A stretch of DNA of 64,000 nt, taken from positions 1 to 64,000 of the forward strand of contig CATABD010000004.1 of assembly GCA_949494735.1 (NCBI GenBank), in the 5' to 3' direction. The position numbers and the translations under genes are program-made. Of this stretch, positions 26,190 to 36,206 are shown in pieces (positions within the stretch are counted from its first letter, which is position 1; each line of letters opens with the position of its first letter). Below the pieces are notes generated by a model that saw only the letters and a program-made list of their open reading frames with translations, was not told the origin of the DNA and did no database searches. Source of the DNA: an uncultured Oscillospiraceae bacterium. Lineage in GTDB: Bacteria; Bacillota; Clostridia; Oscillospirales; Oscillospiraceae.

Positions 26190-28607
26190 ATGATAAAAAG
26201 GGAATGGCTTACACGAGGTACCGCGTTGCTGATCTGCGCTGTCTCTGTGTTCTCGTTGCTGGCCGGATGTAACAGTGAGGATAACATTAAACCCGCTTCT
26301 TCTGCCCCAGTGGAGGTAGAAAACGTTGTCCCGGATCGGGGCATGGCAGACCGTTCGGATCTTATGTATTTGGATAGCATTGAGAGGTATAAAAAGACAG
26401 ACTGGACCGCCAATTGGATCTGGACTGAGGGCTGCGCCGAGGACAGCTATGTGGCTTTCCGCAAGACCTTCACCCTGGACCAGGCCGTCCCCTCCGCCAC
26501 CGCGTTTATTTCCGCCGTGGACAAATACGTGCTGTGGGTGAACGGGGAGCTGGTGGTGCTGGACGGCGCGCTGAAACGGGGCCCAACCCCCTACGACAGC
26601 TACTATGACACGGTGGAGCTCACCAACCTGAAGCAGGGGGAGAACACCATCGCCCTGCTGGTGGCCTTTAATGGCCGCTCCGGGGACGGCTCCATCGTCC
26701 CCGTCCTCCTGGACGAGGAGGGGGACGAGTACACCCAGGCGGGGCTTATTTTTGAGCTGGACGCCGGGGGCGTATCTATATGCTCGGACAGCTCCTGGAA
26801 GGCCGCCCGCCACACCGGCTACAAGAACCGGGTCACCTCTGGGGCGGATTACCCCGGCTACACCCAGTCCTCCATGCTGGCCGAGCGCAACGTCTATTTC
26901 GACGCGCGGGACGACCTGGGCGAGTTCATGGCCGAGGGCTATAACGACAGCGGGTGGGAGAGCGCCGCGCTGATTGCCAAGGCCGGGGACATCCCCTTCG
27001 GCGGCCTCTACTCCGCCATGATTGCCCCCATCAAATTTGAGGAGATCACCGACTTCGCCAACGCCGGGGACTATGTGGGCGCGGCCCTGGCCCAGGACAC
27101 CACCCTGGTGCTGGAGCTGCCGGGCAACATCCAGTTTACCCCCTATTTCGAGCTGGAGGCTCCGGCGGGCAAAAAGCTGACCTTCTACACCGACACCTAC
27201 ACTGACAAACAGGACATGCCCAACTTCAAGGACACCTATGTCACCGCCGAGGGGGCCCAGTGCTATGAGAATTATCCCTGGCGCAGCGGCTCCAAGCTCA
27301 TTATCGAGGCGGAGGCAGGCGTGACCTTCACCCGGCTGGGCTACCGCGTCAGCGGCTTCAACGGCGAATGGGCGGGGGCGTTTAGCTCCTCCGACGCGGG
27401 GCTGGACCAGCTGTGGCAGGAATCCCTCAACACCCTGGCCATCTGTATGCGGGACACCTACATGGACTGCCCCGAGCGGGAGCGGGGCCCCTACATGGGG
27501 GACGCCTCCAACCAGATCGACGCGGTGCTGTACAGCTACGACCAGGCGGGGCTGGATATGACGAAAAAGGCCATCCTGGCCTGCGTGGCCTGGACGCGGA
27601 CGGACGGGGCCATTCCCAGCCGCGCCCCCAGCGTGAAACCCCAGGAGATTCCCAATCAGAGCCTTATCTTTATGACCAGCGTGTATCACTACTGGCTCCA
27701 CTCCGGGGACCGGGAGACGGCGGCGGCCTACTGCGAGGCCTTCCTCAACTACCTGAAAATGGTGGAGATGGAAAACGGCCTGCCGGTGTACCGGGAGGGC
27801 TCCTGGACGTGGAACGACTGGGGGGATCGCATCGACACCCAGCTGCTCCAGGCGGGCATCTACTACTATGCCCTCAACGTCACCAAATCCATGGCCGACG
27901 AGCTGGGCATCACCGAGGACACTGGGTTCCTCACCGAGCGGATGGACGCCATGCAGGAAAACTGGCGGACCGCCTACTACACTGAGGAGGGCTTCAAGAG
28001 CCCGGACAGCAAGTATGTGGATGACCGCGCCAACGCCATGCTGGCCCTGTCCGGCCTGGCGGGGGAGGAGGACTACGCCCTCATCACCGACGTGGTCATG
28101 AGCACCTATGAGGCCAGCCCCTTCATTGAGAAGTACGTGTTGGAGGCCCTGTGCGTCATGGGACGGACGGATCTGGCCCTCCAGAGGATGCGGGAGCGCT
28201 ACGCGCCCATGCTCCAGGACGAGTATGATACCCTGTGGGAGACCTTCGACGGGGAGACCGGAACCGTCAACCACGGCTGGACCGCCGCACCGCTGTACAT
28301 CCTGTCCAAGTACGCGGCGGGGGTGCGCCCCACCGTGGCAGGGTTTGAAGAATACAAGATCGCACCCTGCGCCGCCCTGGACAGCTTTGACTGTACCGTC
28401 TGGACGCCTAAAGGGGAAATCGGCGTGAAGCTGGAGACTACGGCGGAGGGGAAAACGCTCACCGTGAACGCCATTGATGCCGTGGGGACGATCATCGTGC
28501 CGGAGGGCATGGGCACGGATATCACCGTCACCGGCGGGGACTGCCAGGTGGACGGGAACCGGGTGGTCGTCACCCAGGCGGGGGAGTACATCGTCACCAT
28601 CCGATAA
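26190..28607 (+). CDS. GH78-like alpha-L-rhamnosidase lipoprotein
   Basis: Lipobox SLLAGC; TANWIWTEG...; DCPERERGPYMGDA; C-terminal beta domain. Confidence 0.85.
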   Translation: MIKREWLTRGTALLICAVSVFSLLAGCNSEDNIKPASSAPVEVENVVPDRGMADRSDLMYLDSIERYKKTDWTANWIWTEGCAEDSYVAFRKTFTLDQAVPSATAFISAVDKYVLWVNGELVVLDGALKRGPTPYDSYYDTVELTNLKQGENTIALLVAFNGRSGDGSIVPVLLDEEGDEYTQAGLIFELDAGGVSICSDSSWKAARHTGYKNRVTSGADYPGYTQSSMLAERNVYFDARDDLGEFMAEGYNDSGWESAALIAKAGDIPFGGLYSAMIAPIKFEEITDFANAGDYVGAALAQDTTLVLELPGNIQFTPYFELEAPAGKKLTFYTDTYTDKQDMPNFKDTYVTAEGAQCYENYPWRSGSKLIIEAEAGVTFTRLGYRVSGFNGEWAGAFSSSDAGLDQLWQESLNTLAICMRDTYMDCPERERGPYMGDASNQIDAVLYSYDQAGLDMTKKAILACVAWTRTDGAIPSRAPSVKPQEIPNQSLIFMTSVYHYWLHSGDRETAAAYCEAFLNYLKMVEMENGLPVYREGSWTWNDWGDRIDTQLLQAGIYYYALNVTKSMADELGITEDTGFLTERMDAMQENWRTAYYTEEGFKSPDSKYVDDRANAMLALSGLAGEEDYALITDVVMSTYEASPFIEKYVLEALCVMGRTDLALQRMRERYAPMLQDEYDTLWETFDGETGTVNHGWTAAPLYILSKYAAGVRPTVAGFEEYKIAPCAALDSFDCTVWTPKGEIGVKLETTAEGKTLTVNAIDAVGTIIVPEGMGTDITVTGGDCQVDGNRVVVTQAGEYIVTIR

Positions 28608-28611
28608 GGGT

Positions 28612-28653
28612 ACAAAGCAGCCGGGACCGCTTACGCGGCCCCGGCTGCTTTGT
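28612..28653. terminator. Bidirectional hairpin between convergent genes
   Basis: acaaagcagccggg / cccggctgctttgt perfect 14-bp stem with inner ccgc/gcgg. Confidence 0.8.
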
Positions 28654-30014
28654 CATGCGGTCTTGTCCCTGTTCCTGCCAAGCGGGAAGCGGACGGTGAG
28701 GAAAAACATATTGTCCACCACCTTGATGTCCATCGTGCCACCGTACTGCGCCGCGATATACTGGATGCTTTTTGTGCCGAAGCCGTGGCGGGAGCTGTCT
28801 CCCTTGCTGGTGGCGGGCAGGCCGTGATCCAGCTCCAGCCTGCCGCTGAAGTAGTTGGATTCTTCGACCACCAGCGAGTCCTTTTCCTCCCAGCAGGAGA
28901 GGGAGATCACCCGCTCCTCCAGCGGGAGGGGCTTCACGGCCTCCACCGCGTTGTCGATGATGTTTCCAAACAGGGTATAGGTCTGTACCGGGGTGAGGAA
29001 ATCCAGCTTTTCTCCGTCTGCCATGCAGGAAAAGGAGATGCCGCTTTTCTGGCAGGTCATGGCCTTTTCGCACAGCACCACGTCCAGCACCTCGTTGCCG
29101 GTTTTGATATTGGCGTCGTAGAACTGGATGGCCTCTCGTAGGGAGGCCGCTTCCTCTCCGGTGAGCTTGTCCTCAATCCTGTCCAGAATGTGCTTGAGGT
29201 CATGGCATTTCATGTTAATGACATCCATGTTGGCCTTGACAGACTCAAACTGCGCCCGATCCTGCCGCCAAAGCTGGTGGAGGACACCAATCTGCTCCTC
29301 CTGCTCGCTCTGGGAAAAGATGCCCGCGCAGATCGTCAAGATGGTGAAGCTGAAGCCTACATAGAGTATCTTTGTCACAATATTGAGCATGGGACTTTCC
29401 CCTTCGTACACCCGGGAGATACAAATCAGGATATTCACCAGCGTTATCGTGGCAATGGACAGGATAATAACATTGCGAGTGGTGCGCCGGTTGTGGACCA
29501 GCCGGTTTTTCGGCGTGAAAAGTAAGGCCAACACAACAATGGACAGCAGATGAAAACCAAAAAAGAGCGTCCAGTCCAGATTTGAGATACTTGCATCTCC
29601 CGGATGGAGCAATGCCAGCGTTTCCCGGTCATTAATCCCCCGCAGATTTTGCAGCAGAGGATAGAGCTTGTTGGTGAACTGATAGGCCGCCATACCGGAG
29701 CAGAAGGCCAGCAGCATCTCTTCAATATCGTCCCTCCAGCAGAACATGAGCGCGGTAAAGTTCGACACAGTGATGGCGGAGTAGCACAGCACCCGCACCA
29801 GGAGAGAGTCTGCTTCCGTATACCAAATAGCCAGGAGATAACAGACCACCATTCCCTCCAGCAGGGTGAGGATGATACGAACGAGGAAAAAATCCCGCCG
29901 CTCAAACCTGCGAGCAAAGAGGGCGATGCAGGCATAACACTCCGTATAAGTCAGCATCAGGTTGACGCTCTGCATGGTGTAGGGCGTGGTAAAGGCCGCG
30001 ATCAGCTCATTCAT
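28653..30014 (-). CDS. GHKL (AgrC/LytS-like) sensor histidine kinase
   Basis: Multiple N-terminal TMs; MKCHDLKHILDRIE; LFGNIIDNAVEAV; HGFGTKSIQYIAAQYGG. Confidence 0.9.
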   Translation of the reverse strand: MNELIAAFTTPYTMQSVNLMLTYTECYACIALFARRFERRDFFLVRIILTLLEGMVVCYLLAIWYTEADSLLVRVLCYSAITVSNFTALMFCWRDDIEEMLLAFCSGMAAYQFTNKLYPLLQNLRGINDRETLALLHPGDASISNLDWTLFFGFHLLSIVVLALLFTPKNRLVHNRRTTRNVIILSIATITLVNILICISRVYEGESPMLNIVTKILYVGFSFTILTICAGIFSQSEQEEQIGVLHQLWRQDRAQFESVKANMDVINMKCHDLKHILDRIEDKLTGEEAASLREAIQFYDANIKTGNEVLDVVLCEKAMTCQKSGISFSCMADGEKLDFLTPVQTYTLFGNIIDNAVEAVKPLPLEERVISLSCWEEKDSLVVEESNYFSGRLELDHGLPATSKGDSSRHGFGTKSIQYIAAQYGGTMDIKVVDNMFFLTVRFPLGRNRDKTA

Positions 30015-30717
30015 AGCGTTTTGTCTCCATAAATCGGACAAAGGCGTCGGTAAACGCTTTCCGTTTGGGGTGGCTGATCTGGAGCGGTTCCCCGCCCACG
30101 ATCACATTCATGCCGTCAATGCGGTCCACATGGGTCAGGTTGACCAACAGGAAGCTGTTGCAGCGGACAAAGCCCTGCCCCGCCAGGGCAGATTCGGCGC
30201 TTTTCATGGTCTGGTACTGGCGGTATTCCCCGCTGGCGGTGTGGTAGACGCAGTGGTGCCCCTTGACCTCCACATAGCGGACATCACGGGGCGAGAGGCG
30301 CACAAAGCTGGTGTCCGTGCGGATGAGCACGTCGGGGGGCATCACGTGCTCCAGCCTGGCCAGCACCTTGGTGAATTTCAGCGCAAACTCCGGGTAGGCC
30401 ACCGGCTTGACGATGAAATCAGAGGCGGCAACCTCATAACCCTGGATGGCGTACTGGCGCATGGTGGTGACAAAGATGAGGATCACCTTTTCGTCCTTTT
30501 CCCGCAGCAGCCTGGCCGCGTCCATGCCGTTGAGCATGGGCATCATGATGTCCATGTACACGATGTGGAACGGGGAGTATTTTTCCAAAAAAGTAATGGG
30601 TTCATAGAAGATTGAGACGGAGACAGACAACTTATGGTCAGCGGCGTAGGTCTTGATATGGCTTTCCAGCGCCGCGGCCTGCTCCCGGTTGTCCTCCACA
30701 ATGGCAATATCGATCAT
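30007..30717 (-). CDS. LytTR-family response regulator
   Basis: IAIVEDNREQAAAL receiver; VRLSPRDVRYVEVKGHHCVYHTASGEYRQYQTM and FVRCNSFLLVNLTHVDRIDGMNVIVGGEPLQISHPKRKAF LytTR domain. Confidence 0.95.
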   Translation of the reverse strand: MIDIAIVEDNREQAAALESHIKTYAADHKLSVSVSIFYEPITFLEKYSPFHIVYMDIMMPMLNGMDAARLLREKDEKVILIFVTTMRQYAIQGYEVAASDFIVKPVAYPEFALKFTKVLARLEHVMPPDVLIRTDTSFVRLSPRDVRYVEVKGHHCVYHTASGEYRQYQTMKSAESALAGQGFVRCNSFLLVNLTHVDRIDGMNVIVGGEPLQISHPKRKAFTDAFVRFMETKRYE

Positions 30718-30793
30718 GTCTGTCCGCCTCCTTCTGCCTATTCAATATAGCAATTTTAACAAGGAAAGTCAAGGTTGGGCTGTCCGTGTTTGT

Positions 30794-30826
30794 AAGGTTG
30801 TGCGGCCAGAGACAAAGGTTATGCGG
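30794..30826 (+). promoter_or_regulatory. Candidate LytTR operator upstream of lipoprotein/GH3 operon
   Basis: aaggttgtgcgg-N9-aaggttatgcgg, 21-bp spacing; AT-rich -10-like ataaatt at about 30855-30861. Confidence 0.75.
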
Positions 30827-30914
30827 TTCCCATTGAAAACTTTGGGCATATCGAATAAATTGGGGGTGCGAAAAGGGGGAGAGCCCCTGACAAATATAAG
30901 AGGAGGATATTTCG

Positions 30915-31574
30915 ATGAAAAAGCACACGAAACTGGTTACCCTGTTCCTGGCCGGGGCGATGGCCCTGTCTCTGGCCGCCTGCAGCGGCGGCGGTGGCGG
31001 GAGCAGCGCCGGCGGCAAGGTCACCGGCGTCTACCTCAGCCCCGCCAACCTGAGCTATCAGAATATGCGGCCCCAGTATAACTACTACCTCACCACCTTC
31101 ACCCACGAGGAGCTCACGCTGATGGATAACAATACCTACTGCCTGGTGCTCTCCTCCTCCACCTTCTCCGCCCTGGAGCTGGCCGAGAGCACCAACGACG
31201 CCAAGGGCAACGAGCGGGCAAATTCCATTTATAAGCTGTACGGCGCCTGCACCAGCAAAACCAACGACTTGGACGACGACCTGCTGGACGTTACCCTCTC
31301 CGCCCCCACCCGCGTGGTGCTGAGCAATGACCAGACCTACTGGCTGGACACCGATAACTGGAACGACAGCATGGGCAAGGTCGTGGTTCCGCCCACCGGC
31401 TATGACGACAACGGCAATCCCATCTACGACCAGAACGCCGAGCCCTGGACCGCCCAGCAGTACCTGGAGGACATTGCGTTCCCTGAGATGACGATCCAGG
31501 TCAACCAAAAGACGGCCAGCTTCGATTACACGGACTTCGGCATTTACAATTTCAGCGTTGATATGCCGGGCTGA
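30915..31574 (+). CDS. Uncharacterised lipoprotein
   Basis: MKKHTKLVTLFLAGAMALSLAACSGGGGG lipobox; RBS aggagg. Confidence 0.8.
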   Translation: MKKHTKLVTLFLAGAMALSLAACSGGGGGSSAGGKVTGVYLSPANLSYQNMRPQYNYYLTTFTHEELTLMDNNTYCLVLSSSTFSALELAESTNDAKGNERANSIYKLYGACTSKTNDLDDDLLDVTLSAPTRVVLSNDQTYWLDTDNWNDSMGKVVVPPTGYDDNGNPIYDQNAEPWTAQQYLEDIAFPEMTIQVNQKTASFDYTDFGIYNFSVDMPG

Positions 31575-31604
31575 TACGCCTTGTGTAATCGGGAGGACCA
31601 CTTC

Positions 31605-34487
31605 ATGAAAAAAACATACATATGGCGGGGACTTTGCACCCTCCTGGTGCTGGTCTTCTCCCTTACCATGTTCGGCCAGAGCCTGGCCTTCACCCGGGAA
31701 GGGGACGTGAACCTGTTCCTGGGCACCCTTCCCCCTGCCGTCCAAGTCACCGGCGACACCAACTACTACCCCTCCAGCTATGCCTCCATGGACGAGATGC
31801 GCGCCGCCCTGAAGGACTACCTCATCGAGAGCCAGGAGGAGGGCAGCGTACTGCTGCGCAATGAAAACGGGGCGCTCCCCCTGGCCTCCAACGCCAGCGT
31901 GACGCTGTTCGGCTTCGCCGCCGCCACCCCTGTCTACCACGGCGGCTCCGGCGGCCCGCCCAACAACGGCATCAACCTCTACGACGCCATGAAGGAGGAG
32001 GGCTTCCAGGTCAACGAGACGGTGTACAACGCCATCGTGGCCGCCAACGGCGCCCGCACCAAGACCGGACTCATCGGCGAGATCTCCGCCAGCGCCTACG
32101 CCGGGACGGAGAGCTCCTACGCGTCCGGCTACAACGACGCCGCCATCTACGTCATGAGCCGCTTCGGCGGCGAGGAGGGCGACCTGAACCACGGCCTCCA
32201 GGGCGACTGGCAGGAGGGCCCCGCCGGTGTACCCGAGCTGTCCCTCCACCAGGACGAGATCGACACCCTCAACATGATCCGGGATTCCGGCAAGTTCGAC
32301 AAGATCATCGTGGTGCTCAACTCCGGCTACGCCATGGATCTGGGCTGGCTGGCGGACTACGGTGTGGACGCCTGTTTGTGGATCGGCTACCCCGGCAACT
32401 ACGGCATGACCGGCGTGGCCCGGGTGCTGGGCGGACAGGCTGACCCCTCCGGCCGCAATGTCATCACCTACGCCGCCGATTCCCTCAGCTCCGCCGCCAT
32501 GCAGAACGCCGGCGACTTCACCTTTGACAACCTCACCGGTCTGTACAAGAACAAGTACCTGGTGTATGCCGAGGGCATCTACGTGGGCTACAAGTACTAT
32601 GAGACCCGCTATCAGGACCAGGTGCTGGGCATCAACAACGCCAATGGACCCAAGGGCGTGTACGCCAGTAAGGACGGCGCGTGGAACTACGCCGACGAGA
32701 TGGTGTTCACTTTCGGCGCGGGGCAGTCCTACGCCGATTTCACCCAGGAGCTGCTGAGCGTGGACTGGGACAAGTCCGCCCACACTGTCACCGCCCAGGT
32801 GAAGGTGACCAACAACGGCGCGGCCAACTACTCCGGCAAGAGCAAGGACGTGGTGCAGCTCTATGTCCAGCTCCCCTATGAGGCTGGGCAGGCGGAAAAA
32901 AGCGCCATCCAGCTGGCCGACTTCGCCAAGACCTCCGCCTTGGCGGCGGGGGAGAGCGAGACGGTGACCATAGAGTTCTCCGACTACATCTTCGCCGCCT
33001 ATGACAGCAATGCGGTCAACGGCGCGGACAGCTCCAAGACGGGCTGCTATGTGTTCGATCCCGGCGAGTATTTCTTCGCCATCGGCGATGACGCCCACGA
33101 CGCGCTGAACAACGTGCTGGCCGCCCGGGGCGTCACCGGGATGTTCGACGCCGAGGGCAATCCTGTGGAGGGCGACGCCGCCAAGGTTTACAGGGACGAG
33201 CTGGCCAGCCTGGACAACACGACCTACGCCGTCTCCCCCTACACCGGCGAGGTGGTGTCCAACCACTTCGAGGACCGGGACATCAACTACTTCATCCCCG
33301 GCTCCGTGACCTACCTGACCCGTTCCGACTGGAACACCTTCCCCGATACGGTGGCCAGCCTCACCGCTACCCCGGAGATCCAGGACCTGATGGAGAACTT
33401 CCAGTACGAGAAGCCCGCCGACGCCCCGGATATCTCGGAGTATAAGTATAAGCAGGACAACGGCATCTCCTTCATTGAGATGAAGGACGCAGCCTTTGAC
33501 GACCCCAAGTGGGAGGAGTTCATCGACCAGCTCACCCCCAGCGAGCTGGCCCAGATTACCGGCGATAAAATGGGCATGGATATGATCGAGAGCATCGCCC
33601 TCCCTGCCTACGCCGGCGGCGACGGTCCGGACGGACATCAGGGCGGCGTGCTGTTCAACGCGGAGATGGTGGCCGCCTCCACCTTCAGCAGGGAGATGCT
33701 GGAGCAGCGCGGCAAGTTCTTCGCGGAGGAGAGCTACTGGATCGGCTTCCGCCAGATCTACTCCCCCGGCGGCAACATCCACCGCACCCCCTATTCCGGC
33801 CGTAACTTTGAGTACTACTCCGAGGACGCCAACCTGAGCTACATCTGCAGCGAGGTTCAGACCAAGGCTATGGCGGAGGGCGGCTGTGTGGGCACCTTTA
33901 AGCACTTCTGCGGCAACGACCAGGAGACCAACCGACACGGCGTAGCCACCTTCATGACCGAGCAGACCTACCGCGAGGGCCCCCTGCGGGGCTTCGAGGG
34001 CGGGCTCCAGGCCGGGCACAGCATGGCCACCATGACCGCCTACAACCGCATCGGCTGCGTGCCCACCGCCAGCGACTACGAGACCATGACCACCGTGCTG
34101 CGGGATGAGTGGGGCTTCACCGGCATCAACATGACCGACAGCTCCAAGGACTCCGCCAGCTACATGGGCACCGCCGACGCCATCCGGGCGGGCACCTGCC
34201 AGTTCAACAACGACCCCGGCCGCGTGCCTGAGGCGTCCAACCTGCTGGTGAAGGACAAGGACGGCTTCATCTGGGGCAAGCTCCGGGAGGTGGCCAAGTA
34301 CTACCTGTATACCATGAGCCGCTCCAACCTGGTAAACGGTTTGAGCAAGACGGAGACCGTCCAGAACTACACCCCCTGGTGGAAGCCCGCCCTCACCGGG
34401 CTGAACGTCGCCATCGGCGTGCTGACCGCAGGCACCGCGGCGCTGTATGTCCTGTCCGAGATCAAGTCCAGGAAGGGGGGCAAATAA
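31605..34487 (+). CDS. GH3 family glycosidase, membrane-anchored, permuted domain order
   Basis: GH3_C-like region first (EGSVLLRNENGALPLA, FGAGQSYADF), catalytic barrel last (GGNIHRTPYSGRNFEYYSEDA, FKHFCGNDQE, GINMTDSSKD); TM segments at both ends. Confidence 0.88.
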   Translation: MKKTYIWRGLCTLLVLVFSLTMFGQSLAFTREGDVNLFLGTLPPAVQVTGDTNYYPSSYASMDEMRAALKDYLIESQEEGSVLLRNENGALPLASNASVTLFGFAAATPVYHGGSGGPPNNGINLYDAMKEEGFQVNETVYNAIVAANGARTKTGLIGEISASAYAGTESSYASGYNDAAIYVMSRFGGEEGDLNHGLQGDWQEGPAGVPELSLHQDEIDTLNMIRDSGKFDKIIVVLNSGYAMDLGWLADYGVDACLWIGYPGNYGMTGVARVLGGQADPSGRNVITYAADSLSSAAMQNAGDFTFDNLTGLYKNKYLVYAEGIYVGYKYYETRYQDQVLGINNANGPKGVYASKDGAWNYADEMVFTFGAGQSYADFTQELLSVDWDKSAHTVTAQVKVTNNGAANYSGKSKDVVQLYVQLPYEAGQAEKSAIQLADFAKTSALAAGESETVTIEFSDYIFAAYDSNAVNGADSSKTGCYVFDPGEYFFAIGDDAHDALNNVLAARGVTGMFDAEGNPVEGDAAKVYRDELASLDNTTYAVSPYTGEVVSNHFEDRDINYFIPGSVTYLTRSDWNTFPDTVASLTATPEIQDLMENFQYEKPADAPDISEYKYKQDNGISFIEMKDAAFDDPKWEEFIDQLTPSELAQITGDKMGMDMIESIALPAYAGGDGPDGHQGGVLFNAEMVAASTFSREMLEQRGKFFAEESYWIGFRQIYSPGGNIHRTPYSGRNFEYYSEDANLSYICSEVQTKAMAEGGCVGTFKHFCGNDQETNRHGVATFMTEQTYREGPLRGFEGGLQAGHSMATMTAYNRIGCVPTASDYETMTTVLRDEWGFTGINMTDSSKDSASYMGTADAIRAGTCQFNNDPGRVPEASNLLVKDKDGFIWGKLREVAKYYLYTMSRSNLVNGLSKTETVQNYTPWWKPALTGLNVAIGVLTAGTAALYVLSEIKSRKGGK

Positions 34488-34488
34488 G

Positions 34489-34896
34489 ATGAAGCGCTTG
34501 ACGCAAGACGCAAAGCTGGGCTTCTGGCTGAGCGCGATTGCCGCCGTCGTCGCCCTGGCGGGCGCTGCGGCCTACGTTGTCATCTACATGGCCACCGCCG
34601 GCGAGACGGTGGACCGGGTATTCTCCTGGCTCACCCTGGGCCTGATGCTGGGCGGCGCAGTCGTCACCCTGGCGGGCGAGGTGCTCAAACTCCCCTTTAC
34701 CCCCATCCTGGGCGGGGCCTGCTTCGCCGTGGGCTTTGCCAACCACCTGGTAGAGACCGCCTATCCCCTGGCCGACGTTCTCACCGGCGTGCCCTTCTTC
34801 GGGGGCAACCCCACCCTGGCCATCGCCTTTTCCGTGGTGTTCGGCGTGGCCGCTATCCTCAATGTGGCCGGCGCTTTCATGGCCCACCGCAAATAA
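34489..34896 (+). CDS. Small multi-TM membrane protein (GH3-associated)
   Basis: Four hydrophobic segments; resembles 45204..45605. Confidence 0.8.
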   Translation: MKRLTQDAKLGFWLSAIAAVVALAGAAAYVVIYMATAGETVDRVFSWLTLGLMLGGAVVTLAGEVLKLPFTPILGGACFAVGFANHLVETAYPLADVLTGVPFFGGNPTLAIAFSVVFGVAAILNVAGAFMAHRK

Positions 34897-34911
34897 TTCC
34901 TGGTTTCTCGG

Positions 34912-34936
34912 CCCTCCCCGGCATAGCCGGGGAGGG
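34912..34936 (+). other. Intercistronic hairpin
   Basis: ccctccccggc / gccggggaggg perfect 11-bp stem, 3-nt loop, no T-run. Confidence 0.6.
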
Positions 34937-34969
34937 TGGGAACGATATAAAAAATTGGAGGAAACTGCT

Positions 34970-36112
34970 ATGAAAATGAAAAAACTCTTGGCCGCCGCCC
35001 TGTCGGCGCTGATGCTTGTCTCCCTGCTGGCCGCCTGCGGCGGAAGCCCCAGCGGGAATTCCCAGGCCCCCTCTGAGGAGCCGTCCAAGTCCTCTGGCGG
35101 CGAGGGCGGAAGCAAGACCTACCAGTTCTGGGGCACCTATGAGGAATCCGGCGAGAACGCTTCCATGCTGAACGCCGCGTTCCTGCTGAACCTGAACGAG
35201 GACGGCACCGCTGTTGCGGACAAGTATATGTTCGCCAACTTCAACGCCTCCGATGCCGCCACCAACCCCACCTTCACCGCCAGCTATATGTCCGGCACCT
35301 GGAAGGAAGTTGAAAAGGACGGCGTGGCCTGCCTTCAGATCAAGCTGGCCTATGTGGACGAGGCGGGCACTGAGTCCAACGCCCAGACCGCCTACGCCTA
35401 TGACGTGGCCGGGGTGTACTCCTTTGACCTGACCTTCCCCGTGGTGCCCGGTATGTCCTACACCCGCGTGGCCCCCATGGAGGGCAAGGAGGGCCAGACC
35501 TACGCCGACGCCAACGCCTTCATCCAGGCCTATAAGCAGGACTTCACCGCCCCCGAGCACGTGGGCACTTTCACCGACACGGACAACAACGGCACCGCCT
35601 ACCTCCAGGCCGACGGCACGGTGCTGGTTTACGCCGGCTACGACAAGTTTGCCGACGGCACCTGGACCCTGGCCGACGGGGCCATTGCCATCACCCTGGG
35701 CGGCGAGGCCGTGGATGTGACCATGGACGGCAATAAGGCCACCTTTACCGCCGAGCGCAATCTGGGCGACGGCAACACGGCCAGCTACACCCTGGTCTGC
35801 GAGGACATCTCCACCCTGTCCGCCCCCGAGGGCGGCCAGGCCCCCGCTGAGGGCGGTGAGCCCACGGAGGAGGGCATCGCCTCCTATGAGGCCGGCGGTC
35901 TGGTGCTGGTGCTGCTGGACGACACCAACATGAAGGTCAAGTACCCCGAGTACGGCATGGAGCGGGACGGCTTCACCTACGTGCTGGACGGCGACACCCT
36001 CACCGTCACCGCCCCCGGCGAGGACGTGCTGGGCGCCTTCGCCCAGATCTGGGGCGCTATGGGCGGCGAGACCTGGACCATCGACGGCAATACCGCCGTC
36101 AAGGCCGAGTAA
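34970..36112 (+). CDS. Uncharacterised lipoprotein, beta-rich
   Basis: MKMKKLLAAALSALMLVSLLAACGG lipobox; RBS ggagg. Confidence 0.8.
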   Translation: MKMKKLLAAALSALMLVSLLAACGGSPSGNSQAPSEEPSKSSGGEGGSKTYQFWGTYEESGENASMLNAAFLLNLNEDGTAVADKYMFANFNASDAATNPTFTASYMSGTWKEVEKDGVACLQIKLAYVDEAGTESNAQTAYAYDVAGVYSFDLTFPVVPGMSYTRVAPMEGKEGQTYADANAFIQAYKQDFTAPEHVGTFTDTDNNGTAYLQADGTVLVYAGYDKFADGTWTLADGAIAITLGGEAVDVTMDGNKATFTAERNLGDGNTASYTLVCEDISTLSAPEGGQAPAEGGEPTEEGIASYEAGGLVLVLLDDTNMKVKYPEYGMERDGFTYVLDGDTLTVTAPGEDVLGAFAQIWGAMGGETWTIDGNTAVKAE

Positions 36113-36145
36113 CCGGCGCATAGAAGCAAGCCGAGACCCAAACGC

Positions 36146-36187
36146 AAAAAAGGCTCCAGGCCGGTTCGTTCGCCTGGGGCCTTTTTT
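36146..36187 (+). terminator. Intrinsic terminator
   Basis: aaaaaaggctccaggc / gcctggggcctttttt stem with T6. Confidence 0.8.
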
Positions 36188-36206
36188 AGAAAAGGAGTGT
36201 CATGCT

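Noticed and set aside
25800-26190. Signal-peptide (AgrD-like) ORF upstream of GH78
   Set aside because: ORF 26006-26272 has no RBS or plausible pheromone features and overlaps the operator, promoter and GH78 start
25977-28274. 765-aa minus-strand ORF opposite GH78
   Set aside because: Shadow ORF; the sense frame has clear GH78 motifs and a lipobox
30819-34019. 1066-aa minus-strand ORF opposite the LytTR-controlled GH3 operon
   Set aside because: Shadow ORF from strong GC3 codon bias; no recognisable motifs, Val/Gly/His-rich, overlaps well-supported lipoprotein and GH3 genes
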